Assembly: GCA_002479245.1 (NCBI GenBank)
Contig: DLMG01000315.1
Coordinates: forward strand, 1 to 7,069
Source of the DNA: Verrucomicrobia subdivision 3 bacterium UBA7542
Lineage (GTDB): Bacteria; Verrucomicrobiota; Verrucomicrobiia; Limisphaerales; UBA11358
Length of the DNA: 7,069 nucleotides
Direction of reading: 5' to 3'
Of this stretch, positions 1-5,912 are shown piece after piece. Each line of letters starts with the position of its first letter. The stretch's first letter is position 1. Position numbers and translations under genes: made by a program. The notes beneath the pieces were generated by a model. The model was not told the origin of the DNA. It saw only the letters and a list, made by a program, of their open reading frames with translations, and did no database searches.

Positions 1-156
1 TATTGGAACCTCGGATTTGGTCTGGACAAGGGCGAGGTGGCCAAGGACGACGAGGCTTCGCGCAACATGAACGATTTGGGCCAAACCATCGCCTGGCTGG
101 GCGCAGCGATCCATCAACACGCCGGGAGCCGCCCGCCCGCCGTGGTTCGCGAATGA
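1..156 (+). CDS. Flavodoxin/NADPH-dependent FMN reductase family protein, C-terminal fragment
   Basis: Frame 1 is open from the window edge to a TGA at 154-156, giving 51 residues of a protein whose start lies outside the window. The visible tail includes [17 protein letters not shown] followed by [12 protein letters not shown]. This pattern of Gly-rich loop, a KDDE-like acidic stretch and a closing amphipathic helix is what I know from the C-terminus of flavodoxin-like NADPH-dependent FMN reductases and iron-sulfur flavoproteins. Such proteins bind FMN and pass electrons in the cytoplasm. The stop lies 28 bases before the aldo/keto reductase start on the same strand, so the two are probably co-transcribed and may share a redox role. 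The FMN-binding N-terminal part is not visible, so the family call rests on the tail alone. Confidence 0.6.
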   Translation, partial: YWNLGFGLDKGEVAKDDEASRNMNDLGQTIAWLGAAIHQHAGSRPPAVVRE

Positions 157-184
157 ATTCCCTCAAACCTCCCCCCGTGAAACA

Positions 185-1336
185 ATGACCATGCAATTTC
201 GAAAATTCGGCAAGCTGGATTGGAACGCCTCGGTTCTGGGCTTTGGCTGCATGCGCCTGCCCACCGCGGACGGAAATTCCAACGGACCAAACATCAACGA
301 AGCGGAAGCGGTGCGCATGATCCACCACGCCTTGGATCGGGGCGTGAACTATTTCGACACCGCTTACATCTATCACGAAGGCAACAGCGAGACCGTTCTC
401 GGCAAGGCGTTGCGCGGCCATCGGGACCAGGTGAAAATAGCCACAAAGTCTCCGGTGTGGTTGATCCAAAAGGAAGCCGATTTTGACCGGATGTTGAACG
501 AACAACTGCGCAAGCTCCAGACCGATCACGTTGATTTCTATCTGCTCCACGGCCTGGATAAAAAACGCTGGAGCGAAATCGTCCCAAAATACAAACTCCT
601 GGAAAAGGCCGAGGCTGCGATTCGCGACGGACGCATCCGCCACCTGGGTTTTTCGTTCCACGACAATTACGAGAGTTTCCCCGACATCGTCAACGGCTAC
701 GATCATTGGACGTTCTGCCAGATTCAATACAACTACATGGACACGGAGAACCAGGCGGGCACCAAGGGCTTGAAGCTCGCCGCCGCCAAAGGCCTGGCCG
801 TCGTAATCATGGAACCGCTGCTCGGCGGCAGGCTGGCCCATCCGCCGTCGTCCATTCGCCAGGTGATCGAGCGCTCCAGCGTGAAGCGCTCTGCGGCGGA
901 CTGGGCGCTGCAATGGCTTTGGGACCAGCCCGAAGTGTCGGTGGTGTTAAGCGGCATGAGCAACCTGGACCAGGTGAAAGCCAACCTGGATTCGGCGGCT
1001 CACGCCCGCAGCCATTCGTTTCAGGCGGCGGACCTGAAGCTGATCGCGGACTTGCAGCAAAAATACCGGGCACGGTCCGTTATTCCCTGCACCAAGTGCA
1101 ACTACTGCATGCCCTGTCCAAACGGAGTGAACATTCCGGCCAATTTTGAAATCTACAACGAAGCGTTTCTCCACGAAGACATTCCCGGCTCGCGCTTCAA
1201 GTATCAGATTTTCATCACGGATGCAGCGCGGGCCAGTGTTTGCGTTGCCTGCCACGACTGCGAAGACCATTGTCCCCAGAAAATCCCGATCAGCGAATGG
1301 ATGCCCAAGGTTCACGCGCTGCTCGGCGCCGCGTGA
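185..1336 (+). CDS. Aldo/keto reductase with C-terminal 4Fe-4S dicluster module
   Basis: This 383-residue protein is an NAD(P)H-type aldo/keto reductase fused to a ferredoxin-like domain. The TIM-barrel part (about residues 3-285) starts with FRKFGKLDW and carries the family tetrad: Asp58 and Tyr63 in FDTAYIYHEGNSE, Lys88 in IATKS, and His122 in DFYLLHGL. The tail has two cysteine sets: Cys302/305/308/311 in CTKCNYCMPCPNGVNIP and Cys353/356/359/363 in CVACHDCEDHCP. These are expected to hold two [4Fe-4S] clusters. The length and CxxCxxCxxCP layout are usual for this cytoplasmic subfamily, whose substrates are mostly unknown. The ATG at 185 fits the family N-terminus. A second ATG at 191 is possible, and neither has a clear Shine-Dalgarno site. 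The adjacent flavodoxin-type gene suggests a plausible electron partner, which is inference. Family assignment is firm; the substrate cannot be read from sequence. Confidence 0.95.
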   Translation: MTMQFRKFGKLDWNASVLGFGCMRLPTADGNSNGPNINEAEAVRMIHHALDRGVNYFDTAYIYHEGNSETVLGKALRGHRDQVKIATKSPVWLIQKEADFDRMLNEQLRKLQTDHVDFYLLHGLDKKRWSEIVPKYKLLEKAEAAIRDGRIRHLGFSFHDNYESFPDIVNGYDHWTFCQIQYNYMDTENQAGTKGLKLAAAKGLAVVIMEPLLGGRLAHPPSSIRQVIERSSVKRSAADWALQWLWDQPEVSVVLSGMSNLDQVKANLDSAAHARSHSFQAADLKLIADLQQKYRARSVIPCTKCNYCMPCPNGVNIPANFEIYNEAFLHEDIPGSRFKYQIFITDAARASVCVACHDCEDHCPQKIPISEWMPKVHALLGAA

Positions 1337-1447
1337 TTCATCGCCGTGGCGGAGACCGGCGGTTGAAGAAACTTTTCAACGGTGAACGCGGCCTGCCTTT
1401 CACACCCACCGAGAAACTTTGAAGAATTGCACCATGCGGCTGTGACG

Positions 1448-1515
1448 GGAACGCCGCATTCATGCGGCAGCAGGCACGCGTGATTAAATGTCCTGCCGGA
1501 TGAATCCGGCGTTCC
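1448..1515. repeat. Paired palindromic element (REP/MITE-like)
   Basis: Two 23-base arms, 1448-1470 and 1493-1515, are inverted copies differing at two positions. They are separated by 22 bases. Each arm contains its own small palindrome: GCCGCATTCATGCGGC on the left and GCCGGATGAATCCGGC on the right. The two differences between the arms preserve the pairing inside each arm (GCA/TGC against GGA/TCC). The unit could fold as one long hairpin, or as GGAAC/GTTCC closing two small hairpins. The layout resembles REP-pair or MITE-like interspersed elements. Whether other copies exist in the genome cannot be seen here. Confidence 0.65.
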
Positions 1516-1521
1516 TTCCGA

Positions 1522-1597
1522 AACCGGGCAACTTGGCTTATCGCAGTGTCAAGGTGCGCCCGGTTGCTACGTAGATAAGCCCCGCAACCTGGCCAAG
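1522..1597. repeat. Interleaved inverted repeats, pseudoknot-capable
   Basis: AACCGGGC (1522-1529) is perfectly complementary to GCCCGGTT (1558-1565). GGCTTATC (1535-1542), lying in the loop of that stem, is perfectly complementary to GATAAGCC (1574-1581), outside it. This is the topology of an H-type pseudoknot. Two 6-bp alternatives also exist: GGTTGC/GCAACC (1562-1567/1584-1589) and CTTGGC/GCCAAG (1532-1537/1592-1597). The segment might be a structured leader or small RNA, or part of the palindromic element before it. No known RNA family is recognised. Confidence 0.35.
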
Positions 1598-1634
1598 AGT
1601 CTGACGGTGGAGTGATCCGGACAAAAAAGTTCAG

Positions 1635-1667
1635 TTGACAAATGTAATCTCTGCGGTTACTTATTAA
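1635..1667 (+). promoter_or_regulatory. Probable promoter of the Rrf2 gene
   Basis: A perfect TTGACA -35 box lies at 1635-1640, about 36 bases before the ATG at 1677. The -10 region is poor: TACTTA at 1658-1663 is at 17-bp spacing, and TATTAA at 1662-1667 is further off. Transcription from it would give a very short leader, in keeping with the absence of a Shine-Dalgarno site before this gene. The dyad at 1642-1662 covers the spacer and -10 region. Confidence 0.45.
1642..1662. promoter_or_regulatory. Putative Rrf2 operator, copy 1 (autoregulatory)
   Basis: ATGTAA (1642-1647), nine bases, then TTACTT (1657-1662) form a 21-bp dyad with one mismatch. It sits just downstream of the TTGACA box, where a bound protein would block RNA polymerase. 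The same ATGTAA-N9-TTAC spacing recurs at 2146-2166 before the next gene. That recurrence is the main reason to take it as the binding site of the adjacent regulator. Confidence 0.5.
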
Positions 1668-1676
1668 TCATCATTT

Positions 1677-2123
1677 ATGCGAACGAGTTGTCGTTTTGCC
1701 ATGGCCGTGCATGTGCTGGCCGTCCTCGCTTACAAGGAGGGCGACCGGGTCACATCGGCCAGGCTGGCCGCCAGCGTCAACACCAACCCGGTCATAGTCC
1801 GGCGGCTCCTCCTGTCGTTGCAGCGGGCCCGGCTGGTGGAGACCCGCAAAGGGGCCGGGTCCGGCTCCCGCTTAAGCCGTTCCCCGGGCCGCATCAATCT
1901 GGCCGAAGTCTATCGCGCCGTGGAAGACGTTGAGCCTTTTGCCAGTCCCGCCCGAAAAGCCAACACGGCCTGTCCGGTGGGCCATTGCATCCGGGAAACC
2001 TTGAACCGGGTCTTTGCGTCGGCGGAGAATGCCATGGAACGCGACCTGGAGAAAACCACCCTGGCCGGGGTGATCGGCATGATCAAGGCCGCGTGCCCGG
2101 GCGCCGCCAAAAAAACCGGTTGA
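1677..2123 (+). CDS. Rrf2-family transcriptional regulator (YwnA-like)
   Basis: This 148-residue, dimeric-type winged-helix DNA-binding protein belongs to the Rrf2 family. The N-terminus RFAMAVHVLAVLA is the family helix 1. The winged helix-turn-helix spans about residues 24-66, with VNTNPVIVRRLLLSLQRA as recognition region and a Gly/Ser-rich wing after ETRKGAGSG. The LAEVYRAVEDVEPF stretch and CPVGHCI (residues 99-105) match Bacillus subtilis YwnA as I remember it. Only Cys99 and Cys104 fall in the region where IscR/NsrR-type members have three cluster cysteines, so classical [2Fe-2S] binding is doubtful. Thiol-based or ligand sensing is possible. The ATG at 1677 suits the family N-terminus although no Shine-Dalgarno is present. 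Matching dyads before this gene and the next suggest repression of both. The inducer is unknown. Confidence 0.9.
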   Translation: MRTSCRFAMAVHVLAVLAYKEGDRVTSARLAASVNTNPVIVRRLLLSLQRARLVETRKGAGSGSRLSRSPGRINLAEVYRAVEDVEPFASPARKANTACPVGHCIRETLNRVFASAENAMERDLEKTTLAGVIGMIKAACPGAAKKTG

Positions 2124-2150
2124 CAGTCTCTTTTTTTGTGAGAATATGTA
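2120..2150 (+). promoter_or_regulatory. Probable promoter of the 109-aa gene and possibly the sigma gene
   Basis: TTGACA (2120-2125) overlaps the TGA stop of the Rrf2 gene. AT-rich -10 candidates follow: GAATAT at 2142-2147 (16-bp spacer) and TATGTA at 2145-2150 (19-bp spacer). Both overlap the left half of the dyad at 2146-2166. The -35 is perfect and the -10 is only moderate. Confidence 0.45.
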
Positions 2151-2166
2151 ACTGTTGTTATTACAT
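2146..2166. promoter_or_regulatory. Putative Rrf2 operator, copy 2
   Basis: ATGTAA (2146-2151), nine bases, then TTACAT (2161-2166) form a perfect 6-bp dyad, extending to 7 bp as TATGTAA/TTACATA. Spacing and half-sites match the copy before the Rrf2 gene. It overlaps the likely -10 region and ends 23 bases before the next ATG, a position typical for repression. Confidence 0.55.
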
Positions 2167-2174
2167 AAAAGTGA

Positions 2175-2184
2175 AAGGAGGAGG
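2175..2184 (+). promoter_or_regulatory. Strong ribosome binding site of the 109-aa gene
   Basis: AAGGAGGAGG lies directly before the ATG at 2190, with 8 bases between AGGAGG (2176-2181) and the start. It is by far the best Shine-Dalgarno in the window, where most genes have none, and it fixes the start of the small gene. High expression once derepressed is implied. Confidence 0.85.
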
Positions 2185-2189
2185 GTAAG

Positions 2190-2519
2190 ATGAAACTGAC
2201 AAGCAAAAATGGAAATTGGAGAAATCCCGAAAGAGGCCGTTTGCTCCGGAAAGCCTGCGGGGCGTCCTGCCGGAAGATCCGGGCGCAGATTGCCGGGGTC
2301 AAAGAGGCCATCTTTGCGGAATACAGCCGCGTGTTTTCGGCGCCGGAACAACTGGTCCGGCTGGCCTTGAATGAAGCCGAGGCGGCAGCTTGGCAAACGA
2401 AATATCCGCACCTGTTTTTCCCCACCCTCGCGGCGGAGAAAGTCCGGGCGGTGGCCGCTTGGAATGCCCGTCAGCAATCCGTGCGGGAGAACAGCCCGGT
2501 CATCGTCCTGGCGGCGTGA
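2190..2519 (+). CDS. Conserved-looking 109-aa protein of unknown function
   Basis: I do not recognise a named family. The protein has 109 residues and no signal peptide or membrane segment. It has a basic N-terminal half (NPERGRLLRKACGASCRKIR, with Cys23 and Cys27 spaced CxxxC), a central helix-like EAIFAEYSRVF, then LVRLALNEAEAAAWQTKYPH and a final KVRAVAAWNARQQSVREN. Predicted character is mostly alpha-helical and cytoplasmic. A genuine gene is strongly supported by the ideal Shine-Dalgarno, the promoter and the dyad shared with the Rrf2 gene. It ends 36 bases before the sigma-factor start and may be co-transcribed with it. It could be an effector of the Rrf2 response or a partner of the sigma factor, but nothing in the sequence decides between these. 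Confidence 0.75.
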   Translation: MKLTSKNGNWRNPERGRLLRKACGASCRKIRAQIAGVKEAIFAEYSRVFSAPEQLVRLALNEAEAAAWQTKYPHLFFPTLAAEKVRAVAAWNARQQSVRENSPVIVLAA

Positions 2520-2555
2520 CCGGTTGCTACGCTTTCCGAACAACGAAACAATTGT

Positions 2556-3578
2556 ATGAGAACCATACTGAAACGAACCCAATCTGCACGAGGCGCAATG
2601 GTAAAATGCGTTCGCATCCCCCTGAACGGCGTGCGTCCGTCCCGGCGATTACGATTCCCATCGCCCGAAGCCACGGTCGCCAGCACGCCGGCGGCCCCGA
2701 ACGTTGCACCATCGGAACCCGTGGCATCAGAGTCAATCCGCGGCGACACGCTGCAATTGTACCTGCGCGAAATCGGGCAGGTGAAATTGATCACGCCGCA
2801 GGAGGAAATCGCCCTCGCGAAGCGGATCAAAAAGGGCGACCGGAAGGCGCGCGAAAAGATGATCACGGCCAATCTGCGGCTGGTGGTGAAAATCGCCCGC
2901 GACTACGAAGGCCTGGGGCTTCCGCTGCTCGACTTGATCAATGAGGGCAACATCGGCCTGATGAAGGGCGTCGAGCGGTTCAAGCCCGGCAAGGGCGCGA
3001 AGCTTTCCACCTACGCCTCGTGGTGGATCAAGCAATGCATCATGCGGGCGCTGGCCAACCAGTCCAAAACCATCCGGTTGCCCGTGCACGTGGTGGACAA
3101 GGTGGCGCACATCCGCAAGGCGGAGGTGAAGCTGCGCGAGGCGTTCGACCGGGACCCGACGGACCAGGAGGTGGCGGACCATCTGGGACTCAATCCGCGC
3201 CGCATCCAGCAGTATCGCGACGCGTCCAAGGCGCCCATTTCACTCGACGCCCCGATTGGGACCGACGAGCCAAAACAGATTTCCGAAGTGGTGGCGGACC
3301 CGAACGCCGCGGCGCCCTTCGACCGGCTCATCCGGGAAAACGACACGGAACTGGTCCGGGAAGTTCTGGTTACGCTCACGCCGCGGGAAAACAAGATTCT
3401 GGCCATGCGGTTCGGGCTGGATGATGGCCGGCCCAAAACGCTGGAGGAAATCGGCGACCGGCTGGGCGTCACGCGCGAACGTATCCGGCAGATTCAAGAG
3501 GAAGCGTTGCACAAAATGCGCGTGAAAATTGCCGAGCACGAAACGCCCGCCATCGAAACCGCAGTCATGGCGGCATGA
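2556..3578 (+). CDS. RpoD/SigA-family sigma-70 factor, short form without region 1.1
   Basis: This 340-residue sigma factor directs RNA polymerase core to promoters. Region 1.2 is at about residues 62-95 (DTLQLYLREIGQVKLITPQE). Region 2 is at about 102-172, including LLDLINEGNIGLMKGVERF and the promoter-melting segment KLSTYASWWIKQCIMRAL. Region 3 is at about 180-255. Region 4 is at about 265-325, with the -35-binding helix-turn-helix TLEEIGDRLGVTRERIRQIQ at 295-314. There is no region 1.1 or large non-conserved insert, so it resembles group 2 or the short RpoD-like factors of PVC bacteria rather than a full housekeeping RpoD. The first 60 residues are basic and Pro/Ala-rich. The start is uncertain: ATG at 2556 has no Shine-Dalgarno, while ATG at 2598 has GAGG at 2590-2593, rather close. 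Cys161 stands where Ser or Ala is usual. It probably shares a transcript with the 109-aa gene. Confidence 0.95.
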   Translation: MRTILKRTQSARGAMVKCVRIPLNGVRPSRRLRFPSPEATVASTPAAPNVAPSEPVASESIRGDTLQLYLREIGQVKLITPQEEIALAKRIKKGDRKAREKMITANLRLVVKIARDYEGLGLPLLDLINEGNIGLMKGVERFKPGKGAKLSTYASWWIKQCIMRALANQSKTIRLPVHVVDKVAHIRKAEVKLREAFDRDPTDQEVADHLGLNPRRIQQYRDASKAPISLDAPIGTDEPKQISEVVADPNAAAPFDRLIRENDTELVREVLVTLTPRENKILAMRFGLDDGRPKTLEEIGDRLGVTRERIRQIQEEALHKMRVKIAEHETPAIETAVMAA

Positions 3579-3619
3579 ACTACGATAAAATCTTTGGAGT
3601 TCATAATCGCGTCTAACAT

Positions 3620-3760
3620 TCAGTGCTCACAGTAGGGCGAGCAACAATTTTGAAATTGTTTTCCGCTCCCGCAAACGCACGGGTCTTCTGGTTTCGGAAA
3701 TGTGTGTCCAGGCTCTAACGAAATTTTCAGAGCCCCCATAGCCTTCATTGCCTTCTCCAT
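3620..3760 (-). CDS. SEC-C zinc-binding tail or 46-aa SEC-C microprotein, in frame after the nuclease-like gene's stop
   Basis: Reading on in the same minus-strand frame past the TGA at 3778-3776 gives 51 more open codons to a TGA at 3622-3620. The first ATG is at 3760, giving 46 residues. The end is PCVCGSGKQFQNCC, matching the SEC-C consensus CxCxSGxxxxxCC (Cys28, Cys30, Cys39, Cys40 from that ATG). This zinc-binding module is best known from the SecA C-terminus and is common as a tail on unrelated proteins. No Shine-Dalgarno precedes 3760. The preceding residues (VADPKMEKAMKAM) look like the linker that often leads into SEC-C. I therefore favour a detached C-terminus of the upstream gene, cut off by a nonsense change (for example TGG to TGA). 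A separate coupled gene is the alternative. It ends 41 bases from the convergent sigma gene. Confidence 0.55.
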   Translation of the reverse strand: MEKAMKAMGALKISLEPGHTFPKPEDPCVCGSGKQFQNCCSPYCEH

Positions 3761-3775
3761 TTTTGGATCTGCTAC

Positions 3776-5887
3776 TCAATCGCCTTCCAACCAGAGTGCC
3801 GTGTCAAAAACTCGGAAGGCGTCGTTGAGTTCAATGGCAAAACCAACAGCGATTGAAGCCTTTCGCCTGTATTTCTCAACGCTCAGCCGGGCAGCGAGCG
3901 TCTGACGAAGAAGCCCGGGTTGAATCATTCGAGCAGCCGTCACTACAACGATTAAACCCTCGTCCACAAAGACGGCACTCGTCATTTTGCCTGCATCTCG
4001 CGGCTGCTCGCGGAATTGTTTCAGAAAGTGGTTGAGTCGGTGAATGCCATTGTCAGACAGGTTGAGCAGGGAAAAGGCAATCCACCGTGCCCCTTTGTCA
4101 GTGCGACCACGGAGTTCCTGCAACAGACCTGCGATTTCATCGGGAAGCTTCAGCCGAATGACCGGGGCTTCACCGTATTCAGCGCCCCGTTGAGCGTTCT
4201 TCCACCTGTCAAAACGCTCTGAACCTCCAGTGAGACTGAGCATGGTGAAATCTTTTCCGTCATCGGGCTTCCGTTCCCAAAACTGACTAGGGTGCAGTCG
4301 CGTATCCAGATACAGCCCGAAAATATCAAGCTCGTCACCGTGGATGTTCTTGCCGCTTCTTTGGAGTTCCAGTCTGCGCTGAATGTAATGTAAAAGCACA
4401 TCTGGTCCCTCGCAGAAACGGGTGATGATATCGAAATCCGCCAAACTCACAGAAAGCGGATAATCTCCTTGTGTGAAAAGCTTGAGAACCTTCAAGTTGG
4501 CGAGTTGTGTCGTTAGGTCTGCGAGGTGGTGTAGTGTGACTGACACCTTGAAGACACGGCGCAGACTTTTTCCTACCACACGTAATTCACGCTTGGTTCG
4601 TTTTTCGCGAAAAACTGCTGTTGGAACGGACGCGATGTAGCGGGAAGCCCGTTGAGCCTGCTCAAAGGCGTCGGCAACGTTCTTTTCCAAATCTGTGCGA
4701 AGCCGTCCGAAATCAAAATGCGCAACTTCCTCTCGGAACTGACATCCCTTCGCTTCAACGAGAATCAAGAACGATCCCCAACTGACTGCCGCATCTAACT
4801 CCGTTTCTCCGCCCGGATTGTTTGGGTCAGGATAAACTAGTTCACCGAAAACTAGTTGTTTTGGAAAGACCCGTGCCAGCATTTCAACAACCTGTGATTC
4901 CATCCAGCGAGTCTGATTCGGCAGGTAGTGACGATTGTAGAAAAGTTGATCTGCCCTAGCTACTCGGTCAGCAGCGGCAAAAAGCTCGTCAAATACACAC
5001 GACCACTCAAAGAAGAGCAATCGCTCGCCGGGCAAAACGAAAACTGGTCGGCTTTTGACGAGGCAGGGCTCGGTCAATTTTGCGCACGATGTTGGAGTAA
5101 GTCCGATCAGATTGATTAGTGTCGCCCATTCTTCCGCAGTTGGCGGCTGCTCCATCCAGTTTAGTTGCCCACGAGACACGGGAAGGCAGTCGGACAACGC
5201 AAGGCTGTAGTAATAGGCGAACCGATTATTCCAATCGGACAAAGCAGGAGATTCTTCGCTGGGCCGGTCGGCGTCTTTCAATTCCGCGGACGAATCAGGT
5301 CTTGCGCCGATTTTATCCAAAATTCTAGCTCTGGTTTCGTCGGTATTCCGGGTCATCTGCTCATGAATAGCTTCAATCAATTCCAGCGCGCGTCGAATCC
5401 CGATTCCAATTCTTGCCAGATACCATTCTTCAAACGGTCCTTGAATATTCTCAATCTCAGCTCGCGTTTGATCTGGGTATGCTGAACCGCGAACACCTTC
5501 ACGACGGAGTCGCATATGCACAGCAATATCTCCGAGAGCGCCAGCAGCTTCGTCTCTCGCATCAAACATCGTCTCCATCGTCAGGTTGGTTCGGATTGGT
5601 TCAAACAAATCAATCAGCGCCTGAATTGCGTCAGCGTCACGCTTTTGAGTGTTGCCAAAATGCGGAAACAGAAGGAACGCAGCCAACTCAATCAGAGCAG
5701 GGTCAGGGTCGCACCAGCCCGTTTCTTCCCATTTCTTCGACCATTGACCAATCAGATACACAGCATAGCTGACGAACGCATGTTCAGCATTTGTTTGTGC
5801 AAGATGATTCTTGAACTCACCAAGCAGGCGTTCGCGTTCTTCTGCGGCGCGGCTTGCAATTATTTTGGTGTCAAGAATTTCGCTCAC
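3776..5887 (-). CDS. Large protein with PD-(D/E)xK nuclease-like core, function unknown
   Basis: The open frame runs back to an ATG at 5956 (726 codons). I place the start at GTG 5887 (703 residues) because the first 23 codons mostly read through the hairpin at 5913-5942. Neither start has a Shine-Dalgarno. Numbering from 5956, about residues 30-300 are helical with no motif I know. A nuclease-like core follows: WMESQVVEML (Glu353), GGETELDAAV (Asp388), FLILVEAKG (Glu401, Lys403) and a helix with Gln433 and Gln435. This is the order of a PD-(D/E)xK endonuclease fold. Residues 470-726 are unassigned. No membrane segment or signal peptide is visible. The gene is lower in GC than its neighbours (28 of 60 bases on 4801-4860 against 36 of 60 on 2881-2940), which fits horizontal acquisition. 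An in-frame SEC-C segment follows its TGA stop. It could be a defence, repair or restriction-like nuclease, but I do not recognise the family. Confidence 0.75.
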   Translation of the reverse strand: MSEILDTKIIASRAAEERERLLGEFKNHLAQTNAEHAFVSYAVYLIGQWSKKWEETGWCDPDPALIELAAFLLFPHFGNTQKRDADAIQALIDLFEPIRTNLTMETMFDARDEAAGALGDIAVHMRLRREGVRGSAYPDQTRAEIENIQGPFEEWYLARIGIGIRRALELIEAIHEQMTRNTDETRARILDKIGARPDSSAELKDADRPSEESPALSDWNNRFAYYYSLALSDCLPVSRGQLNWMEQPPTAEEWATLINLIGLTPTSCAKLTEPCLVKSRPVFVLPGERLLFFEWSCVFDELFAAADRVARADQLFYNRHYLPNQTRWMESQVVEMLARVFPKQLVFGELVYPDPNNPGGETELDAAVSWGSFLILVEAKGCQFREEVAHFDFGRLRTDLEKNVADAFEQAQRASRYIASVPTAVFREKRTKRELRVVGKSLRRVFKVSVTLHHLADLTTQLANLKVLKLFTQGDYPLSVSLADFDIITRFCEGPDVLLHYIQRRLELQRSGKNIHGDELDIFGLYLDTRLHPSQFWERKPDDGKDFTMLSLTGGSERFDRWKNAQRGAEYGEAPVIRLKLPDEIAGLLQELRGRTDKGARWIAFSLLNLSDNGIHRLNHFLKQFREQPRDAGKMTSAVFVDEGLIVVVTAARMIQPGLLRQTLAARLSVEKYRRKASIAVGFAIELNDAFRVFDTALWLEGD

Positions 5888-5912
5888 ACTGATTTTATAC
5901 AATTTTGTGAAA

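Larger units (their letters stand above)
1337..1676. other. Gene-free spacer rich in palindromes
   Basis: These 340 bases between the aldo/keto reductase and the Rrf2 gene show no convincing coding frame, tRNA or classical terminator. A 6-bp stem at 1362-1367/1375-1380 follows the reductase but has no T-run. The middle holds the paired palindromes (1448-1515) and the interleaved inverted repeats (1522-1581). The right end carries the TTGACA box and operator-like dyad of the Rrf2 gene. Confidence 0.7.

Noticed and set aside
2108..2138. A7 and T7 runs facing each other after the Rrf2 gene, resembling a terminator
   Set aside because: There is no GC-rich stem, and the region carries the TTGACA box of the next gene.
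1560..2531. 12-bp direct repeat CCGGTTGCTACG at 1560-1571 and 2520-2531
   Set aside because: A 12-base match is expected about once by chance in a window this size, and the flanks do not match.
1872..2582. 236-codon minus-strand open frame across the Rrf2 and 109-aa genes
   Set aside because: It is antisense to two well-supported genes and would read through the promoter and ribosome binding site between them. It is Arg/Gly-rich low-information sequence typical of shadow frames.
2733..3472. Minus-strand open frames of about 150 codons opposite the sigma gene
   Set aside because: They are shadows of strongly conserved sigma-70 coding sequence in GC-rich DNA.
3579..3619. Search for a shared terminator between the convergent sigma and SEC-C ends
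   Set aside because: No stem followed by a T-run is visible in these 41 bases.
3645..3658. Perfect palindrome CAATTTTGAAATTG
   Set aside because: It lies inside the SEC-C coding segment, encoding KQFQN, and needs no separate explanation.
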